From Sulfurisoma sediminicola (lineage in GTDB: Bacteria > Pseudomonadota > Gammaproteobacteria > Burkholderiales > Rhodocyclaceae), in contig NZ_BHVV01000008.1 in the NCBI RefSeq assembly GCF_003865015.1, positions 434,001 through 498,000 of the forward strand: DNA of 64,000 nucleotides, in the 5' to 3' direction. Below, one piece after another: positions 15,212 through 23,041 of this stretch. Within the stretch, counting starts at the first letter, position 1. Each line of letters begins with the position of its first letter. Made by a program: the position numbers and the translations under genes. The notes under the pieces were generated by a model. It did no database searches. It saw only the letters and a list, made by a program, of their open reading frames with translations, and was not told the DNA's origin.

Positions 15212-15909
15212 CACGCCACCAGTTTGTGCATGACCAGGTAGAAGCGCACACCTTGCCACAAGGTCGATGCGCCGAGCAAGATCACGAACAGCGCCGCCCC
15301 CTTGAGCAGCCAGCCGCGCAAGGCGGGCCCGAGCTTGCCGAAGAGGAAGGACGCCGAGAGCATCGACGGCAGCGTGCCGGCGCCGAAGGCCAAGAGCAGC
15401 AGCATGCCCTCGGGCGGGCTGGGCGCGGTGGTCGCCTGCACCGCCATGGCCATGGTCATCGAGCAGGGCATGAGGCCGTTGATGGCGCCGCCGATCACGG
15501 CGCCCGCGACCGGTCCCTTCTGCGTCGCCGTGGCGAACTGCCGGCGCAGCCAGGCCAGCGGCGCGAAGCCGTAGGCATTGCGGATCGGCGAGACGCCGAG
15601 CAGGTCGACGCCAAGCAGGATCACGATCAGCCCCGCGACGATCTGCAGCACGCCCTGCGCCAGGCCGACGCCGCCGCTGGCGACGACGACAGCGCCGATC
15701 GACGCCGCGATGAGGCCGACCACGGCGTAGATCGAGATGCGTGCGCCGTGGTAGGCGAGGTAGGGCCAGGGGCCGCGCGCCTTGAGCTTCATGAAGAACG
15801 CCGACACCAGGCCGCCGCACATGCCGAGGCAATGGCCGCTGCCGAGCAGGCCGACCATGAAGGCGGCCGCGTAGGAGAACTCGGCGATGTGCTGGTGGGC
15901 GTGATCCAT
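15211..15909 (-). CDS. TauE/SafE-like membrane protein with GHCxGMCGG motif
   Basis: 232 residues, about six membrane helices, with the signature SGHCLGMCGGLVSAF near the N-terminus and a second GLMPCSMTMAMA element. This is the UreH-like/SafE membrane family often linked to copper or cytochrome oxidase maturation gene clusters. The paired Cys/Met motifs suggest metal handling across the inner membrane; this is inference. Its N-terminus DHAHQHIAEF adds histidines. It diverges from pepN with a 58-base gap and is translationally coupled to the pentapeptide protein. Confidence 0.85.
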   Translation of the reverse strand: MDHAHQHIAEFSYAAAFMVGLLGSGHCLGMCGGLVSAFFMKLKARGPWPYLAYHGARISIYAVVGLIAASIGAVVVASGGVGLAQGVLQIVAGLIVILLGVDLLGVSPIRNAYGFAPLAWLRRQFATATQKGPVAGAVIGGAINGLMPCSMTMAMAVQATTAPSPPEGMLLLLAFGAGTLPSMLSASFLFGKLGPALRGWLLKGAALFVILLGASTLWQGVRFYLVMHKLVA

Positions 15910-15967
15910 GGGGCGCCATTCTGCCCGATCCCCGATGGCACGCGCCGAAGCGCCCTAAAATGCCGCC

Positions 15968-18649
15968 ATGAGAACCGACACCCCCCAAAGCATCTACCTC
16001 AAGGACTACACCCCGCCGGCCTGGCTCGTCGACACGGTCGACCTCCACGTCGCCATCCACGACACCCACGCCGAGGTGCGCGCCACGCTGGCCTGCCGGC
16101 GCAATCCGGCCGGTCCCGGCGGCGCGCTGGTGCTCGACGGCGAGGAACTGGCGCTGCAGGAGCTCGCCATCGACGGCGCCGCGCTGGCGCCCTTCTGCTA
16201 CGCCCTCGCCGACGACCGCCTCGCCATCGCCAGCGCCAACGGCGCGCCGCTGCCCGAGCGCCTGACGCTCGCCACCCGCGTGCGCATCGCGCCCGACGCC
16301 AACACCCAGCTCTCCGGGCTCTACCGCTCGAAGGACGGCTACTTCACCCAGTGCGAGGCGCAGGGCTTCCGCCGCATCACCTTCTACCCCGACCGGCCCG
16401 ACGTCATGGCGCGCTTCACTTGCACCATCGAGGCCGCGCGCGAGCGCTTTCCGCAGCTGCTCTCCAACGGCAACCTCGTCGCAACGGGTGATGCCACCGA
16501 CGGCCGCCACTGGGCGCGCTGGGAAGACCCCTACGCCAAGCCCTGCTACCTCTTCGCGCTGGTCGCGGCGAAGCTCGACGTGCTGGAAGACCGCTTCGCC
16601 ACCCGGTCCGGCCGCACGGTGCGGCTGGCGGTCTACGTCGAGCCGGGCAAGCTCGACCAGTGCGGCCACGCCATGGCCGCGCTGAAGAAGAGCATGGCCT
16701 GGGACGAGCGCCGCTTCGGGCTGGAGATGGACCTCGACCACTACATGATCGTCGCCGTCGGCGACTTCAACATGGGCGCGATGGAGAACAAGGGCCTCAA
16801 CATCTTCAACACCAAATACGTCCTCGCCCGCCCCGACACCGCCACCGACGCCGACTTCCAGGGCATCGACCGCGTCGTCGCCCACGAGTACTTCCACAAC
16901 TGGACCGGCAACCGCGTCACCTGCCGCGACTGGTTCCAGCTCTCGCTCAAGGAAGGCCTCACCGTCTTCCGCGACCAGGAGTTCGGCGCCGACGTGCATT
17001 CGCGCGCCGTCACGCGAATCCAGGAAGTGCGGGCGCTGCGCGTCGCGCAGTTTCCCGAGGACGCCGGCCCGATGGCGCACCCGATCCGCCCGGCCTCCTA
17101 CGCCGAGATCAACAACTTCTACACCGCCACCGTCTACCAAAAGGGCGCCGAGGTGGTGCGCATGATCCACACCCTGATCGGCGAAGCCGCCTTCCGCCGC
17201 GGCATGGACCTCTACTTCGCGCGCCACGACGGCCAGGCCGTGACCTGCGAGGACTTCGTCGCCGCCATGCAGGACGCCTCGGGCGTGGATCTGGCCCAGT
17301 TCCGCCGCTGGTACGCCCGCGCCGGCACGCCGCACCTCAAGGCCGAGGGCCGCTACGACGCGCAGGCCCGGCGCTACACCCTGACGCTGACGCAAAGCCT
17401 CGCCCCCACCGCCTACGAAAAGCGCCTGCAGGAGGCGGGCCTCGCCATCGACGACGGGCCGCTGCACATCCCCGTCGCCCTCGGCCTCGTGCTGCCCGAC
17501 GGCAGCGACGCCCTGCCCGAGAAGACCCGGGTGCTCCCGCTCACGCAGCAAAGCCAGACCTTCGTCTTCGACGGCATCCCCGCCGCGCCCGTCGCCTCGC
17601 TGCTGCGCGGCTTCTCGGCGCCGGTGCATCTCGATTTCGCGCAGGGCGACGAAGAACTCGCCCACCTGATGGCCTGGGACAGCGACCCGGTCAACCGCTG
17701 GGAAGCCGGCCAGCGCCTCGCCACCCGCATCCTGCTCGCGGGGATCGCCGCCGGCGGCGAAGGCACGGACTGGATTCCCGACACCTTCGTCGCCGCCGTC
17801 GCGCGCGTGCTCGACGACGGCCTGCGCCACGACGCGGCACTCGCCGCCGAGGCGCTGATCCTGCCGGCCGAGCAGGTGCTGGCCGAGGAAATGGCGGGAG
17901 CAGGCAAGGCCATCGACCCCGAGGCCATCCACCGCGCGCGCATCGCCCTGCGCCGCCACCTCGCCGCGCGGCTGCGCGACCGGTTCGAGGCGGCGTGGGC
18001 CGCCCTCGCCCCGACCGAGCCCTACTCTCCCGACGGCCCGCAGGTCGGTCGCCGCGCCCTGCGCAACCTGGTGCTGGGCTACCTCGCCGAAAGCGACGCG
18101 GAATACCTCAATGCCAGCGTGATGCCGCGCCTGACGGCGCAGTGCAGCGGCGCCGGCAACATGACCGACGTGATCGCCGCGCTGGGCACGCTCGCCAACC
18201 TTGACGCGCCCGAGCGCACGGCGGCGCTCGACGCCTTCCATTCACGCTGGCAGGGCGAGGCGCTGGTGGTCGACAAGTGGCTGCAGGTGCAGGCCACCTC
18301 GCGCCTGCCCGGCACCGCGGCGCGCGTGCGCGAGCTGATGCGCCATGCCGCCTTCGACATCAGGAACCCGAACAAGGTCTATGCGCTGGTGCGCGCCTTC
18401 TGCGCCGCCAATCCGCGCCACTTCCACGCCGCCGACGGCGAAGGCTACCGCTTGGCGGCCGACGTCATCACCGAGCTGCAGGCGATGAACCCGCAGGTCG
18501 CCGCCCGCATCGCCCGCAGTTTCGACCGCTGGCGCCAGGTCGACGCCGCGCGGCAGGCCCACGCCCGCGCCGCGCTGGAGCGCATCCGCGACTGCGCCGG
18601 CCTGGCGCGAGACGTGGCCGAGGTGGTGGGCAAGGCGCTGGAGGGGTAG
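15968..18649 (+). CDS. pepN: Aminopeptidase N (M1 family)
   Basis: 893 residues, the usual length of proteobacterial PepN. It removes N-terminal amino acids from peptides in the cytoplasm. The substrate-anchoring GAMENKG motif lies at about residue 270, the zinc motif HEYFHNWTGNRV at about 305 with the third ligand Glu in LKEGLTVFRDQEF, and the C-terminal alpha-helical domain ends near residue 893. There is no signal peptide. It forms the left flank of the integron-cassette-like island; the coding sequence is intact and shows the high-G+C codon use of the main chromosome. Confidence 0.96.
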   Translation: MRTDTPQSIYLKDYTPPAWLVDTVDLHVAIHDTHAEVRATLACRRNPAGPGGALVLDGEELALQELAIDGAALAPFCYALADDRLAIASANGAPLPERLTLATRVRIAPDANTQLSGLYRSKDGYFTQCEAQGFRRITFYPDRPDVMARFTCTIEAARERFPQLLSNGNLVATGDATDGRHWARWEDPYAKPCYLFALVAAKLDVLEDRFATRSGRTVRLAVYVEPGKLDQCGHAMAALKKSMAWDERRFGLEMDLDHYMIVAVGDFNMGAMENKGLNIFNTKYVLARPDTATDADFQGIDRVVAHEYFHNWTGNRVTCRDWFQLSLKEGLTVFRDQEFGADVHSRAVTRIQEVRALRVAQFPEDAGPMAHPIRPASYAEINNFYTATVYQKGAEVVRMIHTLIGEAAFRRGMDLYFARHDGQAVTCEDFVAAMQDASGVDLAQFRRWYARAGTPHLKAEGRYDAQARRYTLTLTQSLAPTAYEKRLQEAGLAIDDGPLHIPVALGLVLPDGSDALPEKTRVLPLTQQSQTFVFDGIPAAPVASLLRGFSAPVHLDFAQGDEELAHLMAWDSDPVNRWEAGQRLATRILLAGIAAGGEGTDWIPDTFVAAVARVLDDGLRHDAALAAEALILPAEQVLAEEMAGAGKAIDPEAIHRARIALRRHLAARLRDRFEAAWAALAPTEPYSPDGPQVGRRALRNLVLGYLAESDAEYLNASVMPRLTAQCSGAGNMTDVIAALGTLANLDAPERTAALDAFHSRWQGEALVVDKWLQVQATSRLPGTAARVRELMRHAAFDIRNPNKVYALVRAFCAANPRHFHAADGEGYRLAADVITELQAMNPQVAARIARSFDRWRQVDAARQAHARAALERIRDCAGLARDVAEVVGKALEG

Positions 18650-18822
18650 GCGGCCCTGTCGATTCAGGTGAGGCGTTCGCGGGTTCGCGAGCCTATGTGA
18701 AGCCGCCGTCCTCGCGGCGGGTGTTCGGTCGAAGCAGACTTTGCGAAGTCGCGGCCTTGATCGTTGCTAGCGACCCATAGCGGAACTAGCTTGGGTGCGA
18801 AAGCAGACGTTCAACGTTCTGC
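18650..18822. other. Junction between pepN and the cassette-like island
   Basis: 173 bases without a gene. CCGCCGTCCTCGCGGCGG near 18700 can form a hairpin and may terminate pepN. An imperfect palindrome at 18802-18823 (AGCAGACGTT / AACGTTCTGCT around a single C) touches the stop codon of the FRG gene. No complete attC site is visible here, so the downstream boundary of the array is not resolved. Confidence 0.4.
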
Positions 18823-18859
18823 TTAACCGGCACGCCGCTTACGGCGCGTCCGAGTTAAA
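18821..18859. other. Short attC-like hairpin at the end of the FRG gene
   Basis: GCTTAAC on the left and GTTAAAGC on the right enclose CGGcaCGCCG / CGGCGtCCG-type arms, so the 39 bases fold as a single hairpin with attC-like cores. It is shorter than known attC sites (about 55 bases or more) and encodes the last residues of the FRG protein, so it may be chance or a degraded site. Confidence 0.3.
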
Positions 18860-19701
18860 GCGATGGTTGGATCGTTTTCAGACGTGGTCTTTAACTGTGA
18901 GCAAATCTCTTTGATTCGATCATCTCCGGGGTAGAGTGCCTCAGTAGGAATGGCGTGAAAATTCTCGTCCCAGAATGCCTTAGCTACCAGTTTAAATTTG
19001 GCAATCAGCCGGACTCCCGTGTCGAGGCTCGGGTGTTTGCGAAGGCGCTTCGATGGAAATGTTCCAACAAGAAATCCTTCTTGGAAATATGGTCGCTGTG
19101 CTTCTGGTGGGCAGATACTCAGTAGGCGAATATTGATAATTTCGTGTTCAACCGAGTATGTAATGCTTCCATTTGGGTGTGGGAACCCAAATATATAAAG
19201 ATAGCCAGCGTCTTCTGCATCATTGAGCGCAAAAGATGCTGCCACTCTCAGAGAGTGAGTGACGTCCAGAAACGGAGTTGGGCAAACTTCATAGTGCTGC
19301 AAAATTGCCCACGTGAGTTCCGAAAACTTGGCAAGTTTGTCATGACCGCGAATCCCTTCTTCTTTAAGTCTTTTGAGGAGTGCATCAGACTGTTGTTGGA
19401 GTGTTCTGTATCGCTCTTCAAGCGCATTTTCCGTTAAAGATCGGCCGGGTAAACGGTAGATGGATGGGTAAAAGCTGTTGATGCGCTGACCATCTTCCGT
19501 ATTCTTCCAGTATTGGTTGGCTTGCCCGCGATAAAACAGAACCTGCTCAGGGTTGTGGTACGAGATTTCTGCTACGGCTCTGACCAATTCTCGAAACGTT
19601 GCAATTTCGACGGGCATGCTGGAGAGAACGTCCTTTAACGGATATTTCTTTCCAGTTGTGATTGAGTGGTGCGACCAAATACTTGAACTGATACGAAGCA
19701 T
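18823..19701 (-). CDS. FRG domain protein (last cassette of the array)
   Basis: 292 residues. The FRG domain is recognised by VLFYRGQANQYW near residue 55 and the later HYEVCPTPFLDVTHSLRVAASFAL segment (about 135-160), the conserved core of this family. FRG proteins are frequent in mobile DNA, and some are linked to phage defence, but the biochemical activity is unknown. The C-terminus is basic (TRTRRKRRAG). G+C is clearly lower than pepN. It starts 21 bases after the attC-like site at 19722-19787. A short hairpin (18821-18859) spans its last codons. Confidence 0.82.
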   Translation of the reverse strand: MLRISSSIWSHHSITTGKKYPLKDVLSSMPVEIATFRELVRAVAEISYHNPEQVLFYRGQANQYWKNTEDGQRINSFYPSIYRLPGRSLTENALEERYRTLQQQSDALLKRLKEEGIRGHDKLAKFSELTWAILQHYEVCPTPFLDVTHSLRVAASFALNDAEDAGYLYIFGFPHPNGSITYSVEHEIINIRLLSICPPEAQRPYFQEGFLVGTFPSKRLRKHPSLDTGVRLIAKFKLVAKAFWDENFHAIPTEALYPGDDRIKEICSQLKTTSENDPTIALTRTRRKRRAG

Positions 19702-19721
19702 ACGACCCCCGGGTGCTGGCG

Positions 19722-19787
19722 ATCTAACGTGGTGTTGAGGCGCCTGCGCGGCCTTTTGCGCAGGTCGCCTCGAACGCAGGGTTAGCC
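19722..19787 (-). other. attC-like recombination site (integron cassette boundary)
   Basis: 66 bases with attC architecture. Read on the minus strand it runs GGCTAAC (R'') to GTTAGAT (R', a perfect GTTRRRY core). The inner arms GAGGCG-C-CTGCGC and GCGCAG-GT-CGCCTC pair with an extrahelical base, as in attC sites. It begins ten bases after the stop of the 19797 gene and ends 21 bases before the FRG start, exactly where a cassette junction should be. Confidence 0.75.
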
Positions 19788-19796
19788 CTCATGGCG

Positions 19797-20465
19797 TTAT
19801 CGGCGCTTGGCTCTTGCATTCCGAAATACCTCTCGGAACTGAGCAACCACTTGGACTTCCGAATCTGCGTTCAGTGGAGTAAGACCAAAGTGGCGTTTCC
19901 GCTTATGGTGCGCAAGCACACGGTCGACTGAACGGCCATCACTATTGCTTAGCATGAAGCGCCCATCGGAGCCAAGGTCCGCCGTGGTGCCGAGAAATTC
20001 CCGCCCGAGAGCGATGCCGAGTTTGCCAGTGTAGAACTTGCATTCAGCAGTCATTAGCACGTCGGCCTTCTTGGGATGTACCCAGTTCCTTCGGCAAAAC
20101 TGGGCTTCAGCTGCCTCGATCACGGCAATGTCACATTCATGCAAGACGCCAGCAAGCCCTTCAACGTAGACGCCGACATGAGCTTCAAATGACAGTCCTT
20201 GTGGAAAGTCAATGCGCGCATGTGAATAGTCGTTAGCGGGAGAGTAGATGCGGCCTGGAGCAGTTCGAAATCGGAGAGGGGATGGATTATGGGTGCCCGA
20301 GGCTGATTCAAAGCTGACTGACGCACCTTCTTCCCTGGCTGCCCGAAGTGCCAAAGTCATTACATACACTTCGAATGCGTCGTTCGCTTGGCCGGATGAT
20401 GCTACTGGTGCATAGCCACTCAATAGAGTGTTATAGGCAGCTTGTAAATCCGCGAGGCTGGTCAT
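19797..20465 (-). CDS. Putative PD-(D/E)xK-type protein, second gene of a two-gene cassette
   Basis: 222 residues with no named family recognised. A nuclease-like core is suggested by HECDIAVIEAAEA followed by ADVLMTAECKFYTGKLGIALGREFLG: an acidic residue pair and an E-C-K triad in the order of PD-(D/E)xK folds (about residues 112-160). Its ATG overlaps the stop of the upstream 154-residue gene by four bases, so both are made together from one cassette. Restriction or defence is inference. Alternative: a structural relative without nuclease activity. Confidence 0.6.
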   Translation of the reverse strand: MTSLADLQAAYNTLLSGYAPVASSGQANDAFEVYVMTLALRAAREEGASVSFESASGTHNPSPLRFRTAPGRIYSPANDYSHARIDFPQGLSFEAHVGVYVEGLAGVLHECDIAVIEAAEAQFCRRNWVHPKKADVLMTAECKFYTGKLGIALGREFLGTTADLGSDGRFMLSNSDGRSVDRVLAHHKRKRHFGLTPLNADSEVQVVAQFREVFRNARAKRR

Positions 20466-20926
20466 TTGGCAAGCCTCTCACGGAACGCGGCAAATCGCTC
20501 TGAAAGGTCTTCAGCATCCACTGCACCGTCCCGCAGCGAGCGCTGATAGCCCCCGTCGGGGCGTTCCTCATCATCGGGGGCCGAGAATTCAATTGCTGAT
20601 GCTCGTGATCCTAGGTCCCGCAGAGCCTTAGCTGTAGCGTCCTGCATAGAAGGTAATGTGACAAATATCTCTTTGAGCGCAAATTGAATAAGCTCCATCT
20701 TTTCGCTTTCGTCATACGGACGTGACATCTCATACTTTTCGCGCTTAGTTCGCTCTCGCGGTGTCAGGTCCATTGAATCCAAGAAATTCCGCTGGCCAAG
20801 ACCAGTCTCTTCCTTTGCGCTGTGGGTGATTCCTTCGGTGAACGAGGCAACCAACTGCTCAGAGACCCATGACAGCTTCTCGTCCAAACGTAGGAGGTCG
20901 AGTGCTGCTCGGCTTTGGTCGGTCAT
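20462..20926 (-). CDS. Hypothetical protein, first gene of the two-gene cassette
   Basis: 154 residues, soluble, highly charged, predicted helical (DLLRLDEKLSWVSEQLVASF; KMELIQFALKEIFVTLPSMQ), with an acidic C-terminal part (DDEERPDGGYQ; DAEDLSERF). No known domain is recognised. It starts 47 bases after the attC-like site, with a CAGGAG ribosome site. Tight overlap with the nuclease-like gene suggests a partner, immunity or regulatory subunit; this is inference. Confidence 0.6.
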   Translation of the reverse strand: MTDQSRAALDLLRLDEKLSWVSEQLVASFTEGITHSAKEETGLGQRNFLDSMDLTPRERTKREKYEMSRPYDESEKMELIQFALKEIFVTLPSMQDATAKALRDLGSRASAIEFSAPDDEERPDGGYQRSLRDGAVDAEDLSERFAAFRERLAK

Positions 20927-20972
20927 CGCTATCGTGCTCCTGTGGAAGGCAATTTGTGAAAGGATTGATGAG

Positions 20973-21039
20973 GGCTAACGTAGAAGTGAGCGGCCTTCCG
21001 CGACTCTATGCGCAAGGCCGCTCGACTGCCGGGTTGGCA
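20973..21039 (-). other. attC-like recombination site (integron cassette boundary)
   Basis: 67 bases. On the minus strand it runs TGCCAAC to GTTAGCC, with a perfect 10-base inverted repeat GAGCGGCCTT / AAGGCCGCTC inside. The cores are less perfect than those of the neighbouring sites, but position, length and arms agree with attC. It starts eight bases after the stop of the 21048 gene and lies 46 bases before the next start. Confidence 0.65.
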
Positions 21040-21047
21040 CGCAGACT

Positions 21048-21563
21048 TCATGCCACTACCGGCTCAATGCCCAGCAAAGAGTAGTTGTCAATAAATCTGT
21101 CGGAACCGATGAACTCACCGACAGTTTGAACGCCAGACTCTTTGGTGCGCCCCTGTGGCTTAAAGTCGAGTGACAAGTGGTAACTGGCGCTGTTCGGAAA
21201 CTTGCTGCTGAAAAAGTAGTGAAGTCCTTTGGCAACAGTTGCAGCCGGAAAGACAAATACTTCAGGCGCAAGCTGTCCGTTTGCAAGGTCGACGCAGCAG
21301 ACAAATCGCCGAGAAAGAGGAATTGTGTCCTTTTCAGGTGAGGCGTATTTGCTCTGAAGAATCCAGCGGCGTGAATACTTTGCAGAAGACTTCACTTCCA
21401 GGAACGCGACATTTCCGGCTTTGTCGAAAACTAGAATGTCATAGCCGATAGTGGTGCCCCATTGCAGCGTGACCATGTAGCCGCGTTGCGTGAGCCGTGA
21501 CGCGACGAGGAACTCGCCTGCGAGGCGGTTCAAATTCTTCTGCTCATTCGATACGCGAGTCAT
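21048..21563 (-). CDS. PD-(D/E)xK-like protein (cassette gene)
   Basis: 171 residues. An early LAGEFLVASRLTQRGYMVTLQWG helix-strand unit leads to GYDILVFDKAGNVAFLEVKSSAK, which is the D-x(n)-E-V-K pattern of PD-(D/E)xK nucleases and DUF4365-like proteins. The C-terminal half has two adjacent cysteines (FVCCVDLANG). It may be a nuclease domain acting alone or a structural relative. ATG 21563 was chosen; an upstream TTG would overlap the attC site. G+C is low relative to the chromosome. Confidence 0.68.
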   Translation of the reverse strand: MTRVSNEQKNLNRLAGEFLVASRLTQRGYMVTLQWGTTIGYDILVFDKAGNVAFLEVKSSAKYSRRWILQSKYASPEKDTIPLSRRFVCCVDLANGQLAPEVFVFPAATVAKGLHYFFSSKFPNSASYHLSLDFKPQGRTKESGVQTVGEFIGSDRFIDNYSLLGIEPVVA

Positions 21564-21572
21564 CTCTCTGCG

Positions 21573-21639
21573 CCCCAACGTTTGAATTCACCGGCCTGCG
21601 CGGCTTTTCGCGCAGGTCCGGTGGAATGATGGGTTGGGC
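21573..21639 (-). other. attC-like recombination site (integron cassette boundary)
   Basis: 67 bases. On the minus strand it begins with GCCCAAC, a perfect RYYYAAC core, and ends GTTGGGG. The inner arms CCTGCGC/GCGCAGG and ACCGG/CCGGT pair with an offset base. The centre is almost the same as in the site at 19722-19787 (CCTGCGCGGC, TTTT, GCGCAGGT), as expected for sites of one chromosomal integron. Confidence 0.75.
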
Positions 21640-21655
21640 GAACCGCGTTCCTCAC

Positions 21656-23041
21656 CTAGAGCTTTCTTTCAATGAGCCGTTTTGTCAGATCCTCATAAAC
21701 GGCTTGTCCTAGAACAAATCCATCAAACACCTCAAACAGCGGACCAAGTGCCTTGGCTACGAAAACATCTAGGCCGGATATTGCGACGTCAGACGGAATC
21801 GTGACCGTCGACTCGACAGTATCCTGATGCGCTCGGCGCCCGGGTGAGATGTATCGCTCTGGGTTAGCCCAAGAGTGGAGTTCTCGATTTCTCAGTCGTG
21901 TCCAGCGTAGCGCAAACGTTGCGACGGTCTTCTCTGGATCAGTAGACATCGCTTTTGCGAACGCAGTCCCAACAGCTAGAGCTTCAGCAACCCTGATAAC
22001 TTGCAATGCAAAATCCATTGCAACCATTGGGGCCGGGGCGCGCTCGGAGCCTGAAATGTCGTCCTGAAGGGCGCGCCGAAGGTAGAAATGCCCCTTTGGA
22101 TCAAATCTCTCGAAGTCAATGTGATTCGACCACCCGGAATCCAAACTGACTATGAGCGCCTCCCATCCTCCATCGAGGACGTAAGGGCGCGATTGTGTGT
22201 CGGTGAAGCCTCTGCTATCGAGCCAAACTGGCCACCCCGTATAGTCTGGGTTGGTTGAATCTAAGAGATTGAGAAAGTCCCGATTTGCTGCGAACTGCCC
22301 GATAGCCCCGCTTATTACGAGAGCAACCTCCCACGTGCCATGCGAAGGAAGTTCGATTTTTCGCTGAGACAACGCCGTTAGAAATCTGGATTCCCCTTCT
22401 TGAAGTAACGCCCTAGCCAACTCTTCGGTCGTCGGTACCGGTTCACCACCTTGAGCAAGTCCGCCTAACAGTTCCTGCAGCACGGTCAAATTTCCGCCGC
22501 TCAAATGACGACGCAAGAAGCGACCGATGTCCGCCTCCCGGTTGTCAAAACACACCTCTACTACCTTCGGCCAATCCTTCCACCCTGCCTTCGATGTGCT
22601 CGGTGTGTTGTTAGACCTTAGCGTTCTTACATAGACGTCGTCGGCTGTAATCAACTTCTGCCCGTTGTGGATCAAGTCAGCCTTTGCTGCCACCGGTGTT
22701 TTGATACCCGGGGGAATCTCTATTACGGGATATGCTTGCTCCCCACGGGTCGGGAACGACACCGTGATCTCGAAGGGTTCTGATGCGTAACGCGACACAA
22801 GCCCTTGGATTTTGTCGAGGTGAAATGCACCGTGGACATCCAAAGGCACGTTCGTGGTATCTGGGGCGAGGGTGTCGTCCATGAACCCAATTACAAGATA
22901 CCCCCCGCCGAAATTCCGAAGGGCCAAAGCAGATCGCGCGATCTTCGCAATCCCTTCGGGGGAGTCCGGGTCGATCCATTGCTTCAACTCGACAGAAAGG
23001 CTCTCACTCGGAAGGTCAATTAGTTCTTGTGCTCTGCTCAT
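21656..23041 (-). CDS. AlbA_2/Schlafen-type putative ATP-binding protein (cassette gene)
   Basis: 461 residues. The first 130 residues form an AlbA_2 (Schlafen-like) domain: SLSVELKQWIDPDSPEGIAKIARSALALRNFGGGYLVIGF, with the E-x-K and N-x-G-G-G-x-L-x-x-G elements. The remaining 330 residues are helical and unrecognised. AlbA_2 proteins occur in bacterial defence loci and regulators; some Schlafen relatives cleave RNA. No catalytic claim can be made here. It is the first gene of the array in the direction of transcription, 36 bases from an attC/attI-type core at 23078-23084. Confidence 0.78.
   Translation of the reverse strand: MSRAQELIDLPSESLSVELKQWIDPDSPEGIAKIARSALALRNFGGGYLVIGFMDDTLAPDTTNVPLDVHGAFHLDKIQGLVSRYASEPFEITVSFPTRGEQAYPVIEIPPGIKTPVAAKADLIHNGQKLITADDVYVRTLRSNNTPSTSKAGWKDWPKVVEVCFDNREADIGRFLRRHLSGGNLTVLQELLGGLAQGGEPVPTTEELARALLQEGESRFLTALSQRKIELPSHGTWEVALVISGAIGQFAANRDFLNLLDSTNPDYTGWPVWLDSRGFTDTQSRPYVLDGGWEALIVSLDSGWSNHIDFERFDPKGHFYLRRALQDDISGSERAPAPMVAMDFALQVIRVAEALAVGTAFAKAMSTDPEKTVATFALRWTRLRNRELHSWANPERYISPGRRAHQDTVESTVTIPSDVAISGLDVFVAKALGPLFEVFDGFVLGQAVYEDLTKRLIERKL

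Noticed and set aside
15212-18241. Very long open frame on the minus strand continuing upstream from the pentapeptide gene
   Set aside because: It is antisense to pepN, whose catalytic motifs are intact; high G+C leaves the opposite frame open. Only the 254 codons from 15211 downward, with signal peptide and repeats, are real.
18821-18859. Complete attC at the 3' end of the FRG cassette
   Set aside because: Cores and hairpin are suggestive, but 39 bases is too short and it lies inside the coding sequence. Kept only as a low-confidence feature.
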